Assembly (NCBI GenBank): GCA_016719885.1
Contig: JADJYF010000010.1
Coordinates: 186,001 to 250,000 of the forward strand
Reading direction: 5' to 3'
Origin: Pseudomonadota bacterium
GTDB lineage: Bacteria; Pseudomonadota; Gammaproteobacteria; Ga0077536
Length of the DNA stretch: 64,000 nt
Shown here: piece after piece, positions 41,534 through 51,249 of the stretch
How positions within the stretch are numbered: the first letter of the stretch is position 1
How the letters are laid out: the number at the start of each line of letters is the position of its first letter
Translations under genes and position numbers: made by a program
The notes under the pieces: model-generated
Seen by the model: the letters and a program-made list of their open reading frames with translations, nothing else
Told to the model about the DNA's origin: nothing
The model's database searches: none

Positions 41534-42594
41534 GGGCCGTAGAGTTCGCTCTTGAGATATTCGTCGCGCGAATGGCGCAACAGCACCACCACCACCGCCG
41601 CCACCGGCAGGGCCACCAGCACGCCGAAAAAGCCGAACAGCTGGCCGCCCGCCATCACCGCGAAGATCACCGCCACCGGGTGCAGGCCGATGCGATCGCC
41701 AACCAGCATCGGCGACAGCACCATGCCTTCCAGGAGCTGGCCGACGCTGAACACCGCCGCCACGCCGATGAGGTGGGCGGCATCATGGAACTGCAGGAAG
41801 GCCGCCACCGCCGCCGCCACCACGCCGACGATCACGCCCATGTAGGGCACGAAGCTCAACAGGCCCGCCATCATGCCGATCACGAAGGCGAGATCGAGCC
41901 CGACCATCCACAGGCCGCAGGTGTAAATCACGGCCAGCGCCAGCATCACGGTCAATTGGCCGCGCAGGAACTCGGCCAGCACGGCATCGATTTCCTTGGC
42001 GAGCTTGCCGATGGTCGGCGCCACGCGCTGCGGCAACAGTTCCCGCACCGCCGCCACCAGGTGGTCCCAGTCGCGCAGCAGGTAGAAGGTCACGACCGGT
42101 ATCAACAGCAGGTAGGTCAACCAGCCCAGCAGCACCTGGCCGGAGCGCCCGATGGACGACATCACCTGGCCGGCCACCGAGCCGACCTGGCGCCAGTGCT
42201 CGACGATGGCGGTGCGCAGCGCTTCGATGTCGATGCTGACCACGTCACTGCCGACCAGCGCGGCGATGCGCGGCGCGAGGCTCTTCTGCAGCCAGTCGAG
42301 GGCCTCGGGAATGTTGTTCAAGAAAGCGATGGTCTGGTGACTCAGCATCGGCAACAGCACCACCAGCGCCACCACGCCCGTCACCAGCATCACGCCGAAC
42401 ACCGTCAACACGCCGAGCGTGCGGCTCGCGCCGAGGCGCTCGAGACGGTCAACCAAGGGGTCGCCGAGATAGGCCAGGAGCGCACTCATGAGAAAGGGTG
42501 TCAGCACCGGCGCCAGCAGGTACAGCAGCCAGCCGCCGGCCAGCACCAGCGCGAGAATGAACCACTGGCGGGAATCGGCGAGGGTGGTGTTCAT
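41530..42594 (-). CDS. perM: AI-2E/PerM-family transporter
   Basis: A 354-residue polytopic membrane protein of the AI-2 exporter/PerM family (about 7-8 helices). The motifs LSFVPYMGVIVGVV and the VGQLLEGMVLSPMLVGDRIGLHPVAVIFAV segment are typical. PerM proteins may export small solutes; TqsA relatives handle AI-2. ATG at 42594 overlaps the DUF2066 stop by 4 bases. Typical neighbour of hda and purM. Confidence 0.93.
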   Translation of the reverse strand: MNTTLADSRQWFILALVLAGGWLLYLLAPVLTPFLMSALLAYLGDPLVDRLERLGASRTLGVLTVFGVMLVTGVVALVVLLPMLSHQTIAFLNNIPEALDWLQKSLAPRIAALVGSDVVSIDIEALRTAIVEHWRQVGSVAGQVMSSIGRSGQVLLGWLTYLLLIPVVTFYLLRDWDHLVAAVRELLPQRVAPTIGKLAKEIDAVLAEFLRGQLTVMLALAVIYTCGLWMVGLDLAFVIGMMAGLLSFVPYMGVIVGVVAAAVAAFLQFHDAAHLIGVAAVFSVGQLLEGMVLSPMLVGDRIGLHPVAVIFAVMAGGQLFGFFGVLVALPVAAVVVVLLRHSRDEYLKSELYGP

Positions 42595-43634
42595 GGCAAT
42601 AACTCGTAGGTGTCGCTGCTTGCCGGCACCGGCGCCAGCACACGGCCGAAGGCAATCGCCTGCGCCAGCGCCGCGCGTCCGCCGCGCGCTGTGACTTCGT
42701 AGACCACGCGCTGGTTGTCGACGGTGCGCAGGAACAGCGCCGAGATGCTGTCCAGGGTATCGAGGTAACGCGACAGGCGCGCGTAGTCGGCGGCCGAGCG
42801 CACGCCCTCGACCGCGAGGCTCACGCGCTCGGCGCCGGCCAGCATGCCGGGCTCGGCGTAGCGTCGCGCCAGCGCATCGCCCAAGGCGTCCACGCCTTCC
42901 TCGACGATGGCGTCGGCCAATGCCCCTTCCTGGGTCCATTGCAGGGTTTCACCGTCGACGTCGAGGCGCCACTGCACTTCCCACACCTGCGCACCGGCTT
43001 CGTGCAATTGCCCGACCAGCACCGCCGCCGCGCCGTAGCGAGCAGCCAGGCCGACCGCCGCCTCGGACAGCGCGGACCAGTCCTGGGCCTGGTTCAACTG
43101 AGCGCTTTCCTCGATGTCCATCAGCGGCAGCAGCACCGGCAGGGCGCGCGCATCGGCCTTGCGCTTCAAGGTCGCGCCAAGCTTGCCTGGCGCTTCACCG
43201 CCGACCAGGGCGCGGCCCTGGGCGTCGTCGACCACCAGGAACACCACGGTATCGGGGCGCTGCTTGCCCCAGGTGCCGATGCCGCGTTCCTCGAGTTCAC
43301 GCTCGAGCACCCTTTCATCGAATTGTGCGTTCAAGCTCAGGCCGCCGTCCGGCGTATTGGCATAGGCGTATTGCAGCAGCAGGGTCGATGCGCGCCCCAG
43401 CAGGGCACGCGCACTGGCATCGTTGGGCGTGCGGCGATTGCCGGTCAGCTTGACCAGCACTTCGGCGAGCGCGGCGGCGCTGGCGCGCGAGCGTTCGGCC
43501 GGTGTACGGTCCTTGACCGCCACGCTGGCGTTGTAGAGGCCGGTCACGTCACGCGCCGCGAGCGGACTGGCCAATACGCAGGACAACAGCGCCACGACCA
43601 GGCCCATCCATCGTTTCGAAGTCTTTCGCGTCAT
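42591..43634 (-). CDS. DUF2066 secreted/periplasmic protein
   Basis: A 347-residue protein with a signal peptide (WMGLVVALLSCVLASPLAARD) and a DUF2066 domain (LYNASVAVKDRTPAERSRASAAALAEVLVKLTGNR ... VDVDGETLQW). Function unknown; it nearly always lies between purM and perM in gammaproteobacteria and is divergent from purM here. Start at 43634 puts the signal peptide at the N-terminus. Confidence 0.88.
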   Translation of the reverse strand: MTRKTSKRWMGLVVALLSCVLASPLAARDVTGLYNASVAVKDRTPAERSRASAAALAEVLVKLTGNRRTPNDASARALLGRASTLLLQYAYANTPDGGLSLNAQFDERVLERELEERGIGTWGKQRPDTVVFLVVDDAQGRALVGGEAPGKLGATLKRKADARALPVLLPLMDIEESAQLNQAQDWSALSEAAVGLAARYGAAAVLVGQLHEAGAQVWEVQWRLDVDGETLQWTQEGALADAIVEEGVDALGDALARRYAEPGMLAGAERVSLAVEGVRSAADYARLSRYLDTLDSISALFLRTVDNQRVVYEVTARGGRAALAQAIAFGRVLAPVPASSDTYELLP

Positions 43635-43674
43635 GCCCAACTCGTTGCTGCCGGTCGCCTCGTGGCGACGCGCT

Positions 43675-43744
43675 ATGGTAACAGGCCGACCAAAATCGCC
43701 GTGAGCACGTGCGAATTTCCGCGGGCTTTTGCGCCTGTTACCAT
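43675..43744. promoter_or_regulatory. 12-bp inverted repeats flanking the divergent purM/DUF2066 promoter region
   Basis: ATGGTAACAGGC (43675-43686) and its exact complement GCCTGTTACCAT (43733-43744) are separated by 46 bases. Each contains a TACCAT -10-like hexamer pointing outward, one toward DUF2066 and one toward purM. The purM one ends only 8 bases from the start codon. Confidence 0.5.
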
Positions 43745-43752
43745 GCGCGCCC

Positions 43753-44792
<1,040 letters not shown>

Positions 44793-44814
<22 letters not shown>

Positions 44815-45581
44815 ACGACGGGCGCGCCGCCCTTCGCGCGGCGTCGCCCGGCCAGGCTTTCCTCCACGGCGGTCAGGAAACCGCGCAGGATCTGCACTTC
44901 GCTGTCGCGCAGTTCGGCGCGACTCAACAAGCGTCGCAAACGTCGGTCGAGCAACTTCGGCTTGCCGGGCTCAAAGAACTCGACCGCCGCCATCACCTGC
45001 ATGCAATGGCGCTGCAGGGCGGCGACGTCTTCGGCGCTCGCGCTTTGATCCGACAGGCGCCGGTTGCGTGGCCGGGGCGCCACCACCAGCGGCGCGGCGG
45101 CGTACAGCTCGTAGACGATTATCTGCACCGCCTGGGCGAGATTCAAGGAACTGAATTCCGGCACCGTCGGGATCTCGATCAGGCGCTGACACAGGTCCAG
45201 ATCGGAATTCGACAGGCCGCTGCGCTCCGGCCCGAACACCACCGCCACCTCTGACTCACCGCGCGCCACGATGTCGGCCGCCGCGCCGCGCGGGCTGAAG
45301 GTCGGCCAGTCGATGCGGCGATCGCGTGCGCTGGTCGCGTAGGCGAGATCCACGCCGGCCAAGGCCGCGGCCAGGTCGTGATGAACCCTGGCGCCCTGCA
45401 GCAGGTCGGCGGCGCCCACCGCCAGCGCCGTGGCCTCGTCATCGGGAAAGCGCGCCGGCGCGACGAGATGCAATTGCGTGAGGCCCATGGCCTTCATGGC
45501 GCGCGCCGTGCTGCCGATGTTGCCCGGGTGCGTGGTGCCGACCAGCACCACGCGCACACGCGCCGCGAGCGGCGCCGGCAT
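44793..45581 (-). CDS. trmJ: TrmJ, tRNA (cytidine/uridine-2'-O)-methyltransferase
   Basis: A SPOUT-class methyltransferase modifying position 32 of tRNA. It has 262 residues: RVRVVLVGTTHPGNIGSTARAMKAMGL at the start, the knot motif VFGPERSGLSN, and IPTVPEFSSLNLAQAVQI. ATG at 45581 gives the expected short N-terminus; the frame is open to 45647. Its C-terminus overlaps the end of convergent purM. Confidence 0.94.
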
Positions 45582-45631
45582 GGCAGGTGTGTCGATTTCG
45601 CTTCGGTCCACGGTCTGGCACTGACTATCGG

Positions 45632-45652
45632 TTAGAATCCCCGGCATTCTAA
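45632..45652. promoter_or_regulatory. Inverted TTAGAAT pair between trmJ and suhB
   Basis: TTAGAAT (45632-45638) and ATTCTAA (45646-45652) are exact inverted copies with a 7-base gap, so TAGAAT -10-like hexamers point both ways: toward suhB (ATG 30 bases on) and toward trmJ. A direct repeat AATCCCCGG at 45636 and 45651 overlaps. No clear -35 hexamers. Confidence 0.4.
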
Positions 45653-45667
45653 TCCCCGGATCGCGCC

Positions 45668-46480
45668 ATGCATCCCATGCTCAATATCGCCGTGCGCGCC
45701 GCCCGCCGCGCCGGCACCGTCATCATGCGCGGTCAACAGCGCCTCTACGAAGTCGCCATCACGCGCAAAGGTCACCAGGACTACGTGACCCAGATCGACA
45801 AGGACGCCGAGTCCGCCATCATCGACACCCTGCTGACCGCGTATCCCACTCACCAGATCCTGGCCGAGGAGTCCGGCACCACCGGCCGCGACGGCGAATA
45901 CCTGTGGATAGTCGACCCGCTCGACGGCACGCTCAACTTCGTACACGGCTACCAGCAGTTCGCGGTCTCGATCGCGCTCGCCGTGCGCGGTCGTGTCGAG
46001 CAGGCGGTGGTCTACGATCCGGTGCGCGACGAGCTGTTCACCGCTTCGCGCGGCGCCGGCGCGCAGTTGAACGGCCATCGCCTGCGCGTCAGCAAGGTCG
46101 CGCATCTCGAAGACGCGCTCATCGGCACCGGCTTTCCGGTGCGGCGCAAAGCCACCCTGCGTCCCTACGTGGCCTCGTTCGCGACGGTGCTCGAACGCTG
46201 CGCCGACGTGCGCCGCGCCGGCGCGGCGGCGCTCGATCTCGCGCACGTCGCGTGCGGACGCCTGGACGGCTTCTGGGAGTTCGGCTTGCAGGCGTGGGAC
46301 ATCGCCGCGGGTGGGCTCCTGGTCCAGGAAGCGGGCGGCCTGGTCGGCGATCCGGACGGCGGCGAGAAGCACATGGACAGGGGCGATGTCGTGGCAGGCA
46401 ATGCCAAGGTCTTTCGCCAGTTGCTCGGTGCGCTGGCGACCCGCGAAGGCGGGCGCGCGGCGAGCAGCGACCAGGGCTGA
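45668..46480 (+). CDS. suhB: SuhB, inositol-1-monophosphatase family
   Basis: A 270-residue Mg-dependent IMPase-fold protein. Metal-binding motifs are AEESG, WIVDPLDGTLNFVHG and the C-terminal WDIAAGGLLVQEAGG. In E. coli SuhB also takes part in rRNA transcription antitermination with Nus factors. Divergent from trmJ with a short symmetrical promoter region. Confidence 0.94.
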   Translation: MHPMLNIAVRAARRAGTVIMRGQQRLYEVAITRKGHQDYVTQIDKDAESAIIDTLLTAYPTHQILAEESGTTGRDGEYLWIVDPLDGTLNFVHGYQQFAVSIALAVRGRVEQAVVYDPVRDELFTASRGAGAQLNGHRLRVSKVAHLEDALIGTGFPVRRKATLRPYVASFATVLERCADVRRAGAAALDLAHVACGRLDGFWEFGLQAWDIAAGGLLVQEAGGLVGDPDGGEKHMDRGDVVAGNAKVFRQLLGALATREGGRAASSDQG

Positions 46481-46495
46481 GCGCGGCGCCGGGCC

Positions 46496-47398
46496 ATGGC
46501 CACGGTCAGCATCATCCTGCCCGCCAAGAACGAGGCGCAAAACCTCGTGCATCTCTTGCCCGCGCTGCGCGCCGCGCAGCCCGATGCCGAGATCATCGTG
46601 GTCGACGACGGCAGCAGCGACGACACGGTGGCGCTGTGCGAAGCGAACGGCGTGCGCTGCGTGTCCCATCCCTATTCGATGGGCAATGGCGCCGCCGTCA
46701 AGACCGGCGCGCGCAACGCCAGCCATGACGTGCTGATGTTCATGGATGCCGATGGCCAGCACGATCCGGCCTGCATCCAGGCGCTGCTCGACAAGCTCGA
46801 CGAAGGCTACGAGATGGCGGTCGGCGCCCGCACCTGGGATTCCCACGCCTCGCTGCCACGACGCGCCGCCAACTACATCTACAACGGCCTGGCGAGCTAC
46901 ATGGCGGGGCGGCCGGTGCTGGATCTCACGTCCGGCTTTCGCGCCGCGCGGCGCCGGCACTTCCTGCGCTTCCTGTACCTGTTGCCTAACGGCTTTTCCT
47001 ACCCGACCACCAGCACCATGGCGTTCTTCCGCTCGGGTCTGCCGGTCGCCTACGTGCCGATCAGCGCGCGTCGACGCGGCGGCCGCAGCCACATCCGCCT
47101 GTTCGAAGATGGCCTGCGCTTCTTCATGATCATCCTCAAAGTCGGTGCGCTGTTTTCACCGATGCGACTGTTCCTGCCGGTCAGCATGGTGATCTTCGCG
47201 ACCGGCATGCTCTACTACCTTTACACCTTCATCGACTCCCATCGCTTCACCAACATGTCGGCGCTCTTGATCACGACTTCGGTGACGACCTTCATGCTCG
47301 GCATCCTCGCCGAGCTGGTTTCCGCGCTGCATTACAAGGAAGCCGACGCCGAGCGACGGCTGGCGCGGCGCGCGCAGCCGCACGACGAGCACGAATGA
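46496..47398 (+). CDS. GT2 glycosyltransferase, DPM1/GtrB-like (polyprenyl-phosphate sugar transferase type)
   Basis: A 300-residue GT-A fold family 2 glycosyltransferase with VSIILPAKNEAQNL at the N-terminus, the DDGSSDDT nucleotide site and the metal-binding DADGQHDP (DxD). Two C-terminal transmembrane helices (about 218-245 and 252-280) suggest membrane-associated synthesis of a polyprenyl-phosphate sugar, as in DPM1 or GtrB. It follows suhB by 15 bases and converges with two TMTC-like genes whose family uses such donors, so a donor-transferase partnership is plausible. The sugar is unknown. Confidence 0.88.
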   Translation: MATVSIILPAKNEAQNLVHLLPALRAAQPDAEIIVVDDGSSDDTVALCEANGVRCVSHPYSMGNGAAVKTGARNASHDVLMFMDADGQHDPACIQALLDKLDEGYEMAVGARTWDSHASLPRRAANYIYNGLASYMAGRPVLDLTSGFRAARRRHFLRFLYLLPNGFSYPTTSTMAFFRSGLPVAYVPISARRRGGRSHIRLFEDGLRFFMIILKVGALFSPMRLFLPVSMVIFATGMLYYLYTFIDSHRFTNMSALLITTSVTTFMLGILAELVSALHYKEADAERRLARRAQPHDEHE

Positions 47399-47410
47399 CG
47401 GCGGCCGCGC

Positions 47411-49261
47411 TCAGCGGCCCTGCAACTCGGCGTCGAGACCGGCATCCATGCGTGAGAAATCCGCGTGCTGGCGACGCGCCCGTGCACGGGCCTCGTCGAT
47501 GAGCGCGCGGGCCCCCGCGCGATCGCCGGCGTCCAGCGCGATCTCCACGCCGAGATACACAGGATAGGGATCGGCGGGCGCCAGTCGCGCCGCATAGGCA
47601 GCCGCCGCGGTCGCGCGCGCATGTTCGCCACGCGCGTGGCGAAGCTGCGCGCTGCTGACGTACATGAGATAGCGCGTGTTGTGCGACAACGGTCGATCGC
47701 GCAGGGCGTCGAGCGTCGCCGCGAGGGCGGTGCTGTCGAGCGCGCAGGCGCCGTCCAGCACCTGCGCGGTGAGCCACAACAGGATCTCGACGGTCATGGC
47801 GTCAGGCCGCGCGAGCTCGGCCGCGGCCTTGAACGCCGCATCCTGTCCCGCCGTCTCGTGCGTGGCGAGGCAGGCGATGCGCAGCCGATGCAAGCGCGCG
47901 CCGGCATCGCTGGCATCGCCCAGCACGCGCGCGGCGGCGGCGGTATCGCCGCGCGTCAGCAGCCATTCGACGAGATTGGCGCGCGCGCGAAGCGAACGTG
48001 GGTGAGCCTCGAAGAACGAGGCATACAGGGCACCGGCATTGCCCCAGGTCGGCGTCATGCTGGCGGTGACCAGGGCGTAGAGCAGCGCCAGCGTCGCCAG
48101 CAACAGCGTGGCGCGACGCGCCGTCAGCCATTGCGCGGCCAGCGCCGCGAGCGCGAGGCAGATGCCGATGGCGGGCAGGTAGTTGCGGTGTTCGAACACG
48201 AGTTCAAGCGCGAACACGCTCGATTCGAGCGCATGGCCGACGAAGAACAACAGCACGCCGAAAGCCGCCAGCGGCATGCGCCGACGCCACTTCCACGCCG
48301 TCACCAGCAAGGCGCCGAGCGCGACCACCGCCAGCACGGTCGTGATGTGCGGCGGCCAGTGCGCGATGTCGACGTCATCGTGATGGAAGCCGAGCGCCGC
48401 GCGGCGCGGTGCAACGATCCAGCCGAGGTATACCAGCAGCACGCGCGCTTCGGTCAACACCCGCTCGAGAGGACTGAAATCACGCAGGCTGTAGGGCGCG
48501 GTGAACGTGCCGTACCAATGCGTCGCGAAGTAGGTGGCCGCCAGCGCCAGTGGCACCACGGTGCTCAAGGCGAGCGCGGTGCGCAGCCAGCTTGGACGCG
48601 GCCAACGTCGCGGATCGAATACGCACACTTCCAGCGCCAGCAGGTAGAAGGGCGTGAGCAGACCGATCTCCTTGCCAAGCGCGGCGAGCGGCGTGCACAC
48701 CAGCAAGGCCAGCGCGATGGGCAGCGCGCCGCCACGCCCCGCCGCGATACGCTCCCGGCCGACGCTGTATAACCACATCGCCGTCACGCCGAACAAGGTC
48801 GCGAGTTCGGTCATGCGCTGGCACAAATACATGACCGTGCTGACGTTCAAGGGATGCAGCAGCCACAGCGCGGCGGCGCCCAGCGCCACGCCGCGCGCGG
48901 CGTCGGCGGCCACGCCGGTGCAGCGCGCGAGCCGCCCCGCCAAGGCATGCACCAGCACCCCATTGACGAGATGCAGTGCGAGATTGGTCGCTTTCCAGTA
49001 GCGCAGATCGGTGCTCGCCACGGCGTTGGCGATGAAGCTCGCCATCGCCAAGGGCCGTCCCAGGGGCCCGCTGTCGCTGAACAGGAACAAGCGCCAGTCG
49101 TGGCCGAGTTCGGCCGCGCGCAGCAAAGGCGTGATGACCTCACTGTCGTCGAGCAACAGCGGCCCGCCGAGCGCCGGCCAGTACAGCATCACCGTCAGCG
49201 CCAGCAGCGCGACCAGCAGCGTCACGCCAAGCAAGTCTGCAGCACGTGCTTCAGTCGTCAT
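47411..49261 (-). CDS. TMTC-like GT-C membrane protein (second of a tandem pair)
   Basis: A 616-residue protein with about 10-12 helices in residues 10-400 and a soluble, helix-repeat (TPR-like) C-terminal region. The first external loop has the Asp-Asp pair (LLLDDSEVI, residues 38-39) typical of GT-C glycosyltransferases. HPLNVSTVMYLCQRMTEL and FEHRNYLPAIGI are shared with the upstream paralogue and with TMTC/DUF1736 proteins, which O-mannosylate proteins in eukaryotes. It is downstream of pilA and overlaps its paralogue by 11 bases. Likely role: transfer of a polyprenyl-linked sugar to a periplasmic protein, perhaps PilA. Inference. Confidence 0.75.
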   Translation of the reverse strand: MTTEARAADLLGVTLLVALLALTVMLYWPALGGPLLLDDSEVITPLLRAAELGHDWRLFLFSDSGPLGRPLAMASFIANAVASTDLRYWKATNLALHLVNGVLVHALAGRLARCTGVAADAARGVALGAAALWLLHPLNVSTVMYLCQRMTELATLFGVTAMWLYSVGRERIAAGRGGALPIALALLVCTPLAALGKEIGLLTPFYLLALEVCVFDPRRWPRPSWLRTALALSTVVPLALAATYFATHWYGTFTAPYSLRDFSPLERVLTEARVLLVYLGWIVAPRRAALGFHHDDVDIAHWPPHITTVLAVVALGALLVTAWKWRRRMPLAAFGVLLFFVGHALESSVFALELVFEHRNYLPAIGICLALAALAAQWLTARRATLLLATLALLYALVTASMTPTWGNAGALYASFFEAHPRSLRARANLVEWLLTRGDTAAAARVLGDASDAGARLHRLRIACLATHETAGQDAAFKAAAELARPDAMTVEILLWLTAQVLDGACALDSTALAATLDALRDRPLSHNTRYLMYVSSAQLRHARGEHARATAAAAYAARLAPADPYPVYLGVEIALDAGDRAGARALIDEARARARRQHADFSRMDAGLDAELQGR

Positions 49262-51143
49262 GCGCGGCGGACGTCAGGCGCGACAGGCGGATGAGGAGGC
49301 CACGCTGCATGAACCGCGCCGACCACGGCAGCGCGGCCCGCACTTCACTGGCCAGCGCCGTGGCGCGCGCCTGGTTGCCGGCGCTGGCATGCGCTTCGGC
49401 GAGTCGCGTCTTCAGCGGCGCATTGTGCGGTTGGGCCGCGACCAGGTCTTCGAGAATGGTGATGGCCGCGGCGCTGTCGCCGAGCATGCGGGCATAGAAC
49501 ACCGCCAGCCATTCCAGCACGCGTTGGCGGCTGGCGATGGACAGGTCCTTGCGCGCCAACAGCGCGTTGGCGAGGACTTGCACGCTGTCGGTATCGCGAC
49601 GGCAGCGGCCGTAGCCCTGACAGATGACCAGTCCGCGGAAGATTTCCTCGCCGACCGTGTCGCGCGGCTGCGCGACGATGAGCGGCACGAGGCGCGAGAC
49701 GGCGGCGCGGTCGCCGCGCTCGATGGCGGTCATGAGCAAGGCCGACAAGGGCAGGGTCTTGATCGGCGCGAGTCGCGCGGCCTGTTCCAGTGCGGTGATG
49801 CCGGCGGCGTAACGGCCGGCGTCCTGGCCGGCCGCTTCGAGGCGCAGGCGACCCGCTTCGTACCACAGCCGCGGCGAGTGCGGGTGATGGCGCAGATCGG
49901 ATTCGACCAGCGCCGACGGCGATGCCCATAGCGTCGCGCGCGTGAAGGTCACCGCGGCCAGCAGCAGCAGCGCCAGCGCGGCGGCGCCGGCGCGCCGGCG
50001 TGGCGTCGCCAGCAGCTCGGCGAAGGCCAGCGTGCCGGCGGTCAGCACGCCCAGGCCCGGCAGGTAGTTGCGATGTTCGTGGGCGAGTTCGAGCGGGATG
50101 ATGCTGCCCTCGAGCAGGTGGCCGAGCAGGAACCAGGCCCAGCCGAAGGCGAGCCAGGGGCGCGCTTCGCGCCGCGCCAGCGCCCACGCCGAAATCACCG
50201 CCAGGCCGACCACCGCCAACAGGGTGGTGGGCGGCTGCAGCCAACCACGCGACAGCGCGAGGTAGTCGTGGAACAGCGCGAAAGCGTCGGGGGTCGGCAC
50301 CAGCAGCAGGCGCAGATACAGGAACATCACGCGCGCCTCGCTCAGCACTCGCTCACCGAGGGTGAATTCGCGCCCGCGATAGCCGGGCTCGACCTCGCGC
50401 ACGAAGTACCACAGGCTCGCCACCAACACCGCCAGCGCCAGCGCGCCCAGCCGTCTCCTGAGCGTGGCCGACATCGTCGTGCGCGCGCCGCGGATCACCA
50501 GCCACTCGATGAGCAGCAGGTAGAACGCCAGGCTCAATGCGGTCTCCTTGGCCAGCAAGGCCAGCAGCGCCAGGCCCGCGCTGAGCAGCCACCAGGCGCG
50601 CGGCGCCGGCAGGCCGCGCAATTGGCGGCGGCGCGCATCGATGTACAGCACCAGTGTCAGCAGTACAAAGGTCGCCGACAGCGAGGTCATGCGCTGCACG
50701 ACGTACAGCACCGAGGTGAGATTGATCGGATGCAGCGCCCACAGCGTGGCGATCAACCAGGCGCTGGCGCGCGGCGCGCGTGGCGCCAGCGACGGCACGA
50801 TGCGCGCCATGAGTGCCCATACCAGGAGCGCGTTCAGCGCATGGATGACGAGATTGGTGATCTTGAACGGTTCCGGCGCGAGGCCGGTCAGCGCGCGGTT
50901 GAGCGCGAAGCTCAGCATCGCGAGCGGTCGGGCCAGGGGTCCGGTGCCGACGCCGGACATCGCGGCATCGAACAGGGCTGAAAGACTCTTGTCGGCGTCA
51001 GCCAGCGCGAGGTTGTCGACGATGGTGTGGTAGTCGTCGAACACGAAGCCACCGCCCACGCCGGGCAGGTAGACCAGCATCACCGCCGCCAGCAGGCCCA
51101 GCCCCATCAGGGCGCGAACCGCGGCGCGCCGCTCTGTCATCAT
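49251..51143 (-). CDS. TMTC-like GT-C membrane protein (first of a tandem pair)
   Basis: A 630-residue paralogue of the next gene. It has the loop-1 Asp pair (GGFVFDDYHTIVDN, residues 36-37), LARPLAMLSFALNRALTG, HPINLTSVLYVVQRMTSL and HEHRNYLPGLGV. About 10-12 helices are followed by a TPR-like C-terminal domain (about 410-620). The arrangement DD loop, RPL, HPxN, EHRNYLP is that of TMTC-type GT-C enzymes. It begins 107 bases after the pilA stop with a strong terminator between, so expression may need its own promoter or read-through. Pilin glycosylation is a hypothesis based on location. Confidence 0.75.
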   Translation of the reverse strand: MMTERRAAVRALMGLGLLAAVMLVYLPGVGGGFVFDDYHTIVDNLALADADKSLSALFDAAMSGVGTGPLARPLAMLSFALNRALTGLAPEPFKITNLVIHALNALLVWALMARIVPSLAPRAPRASAWLIATLWALHPINLTSVLYVVQRMTSLSATFVLLTLVLYIDARRRQLRGLPAPRAWWLLSAGLALLALLAKETALSLAFYLLLIEWLVIRGARTTMSATLRRRLGALALAVLVASLWYFVREVEPGYRGREFTLGERVLSEARVMFLYLRLLLVPTPDAFALFHDYLALSRGWLQPPTTLLAVVGLAVISAWALARREARPWLAFGWAWFLLGHLLEGSIIPLELAHEHRNYLPGLGVLTAGTLAFAELLATPRRRAGAAALALLLLAAVTFTRATLWASPSALVESDLRHHPHSPRLWYEAGRLRLEAAGQDAGRYAAGITALEQAARLAPIKTLPLSALLMTAIERGDRAAVSRLVPLIVAQPRDTVGEEIFRGLVICQGYGRCRRDTDSVQVLANALLARKDLSIASRQRVLEWLAVFYARMLGDSAAAITILEDLVAAQPHNAPLKTRLAEAHASAGNQARATALASEVRAALPWSARFMQRGLLIRLSRLTSAAHDD

Positions 51144-51193
51144 GGTCGTTCACGCATCGGGCGCGGAGTCGTTGTCCGGGCAATCTCTCACGC

Positions 51194-51229
51194 AAAAAAA
51201 AAGCACGCTGCGCAGAGCGCAGCGTGCTT
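51194..51229 (-). terminator. Strong Rho-independent terminator of pilA
   Basis: On the minus strand an 11-bp perfect stem (GCACGCTGCGC / GCGCAGCGTGC, 51203-51227) with a 3-base loop is followed by nine T residues (51202-51194). It begins about 20 bases after the pilA stop. Confidence 0.92.
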
Positions 51230-51249
51230 CGTTTCAGGCTGGGTCAGCC

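Noticed and set aside
43708..43719. Further family A REP half-unit (GTGCGAATTT)
   Set aside because: Only the first half matches and there is no inverted arm or tetranucleotide, so it is likely chance.
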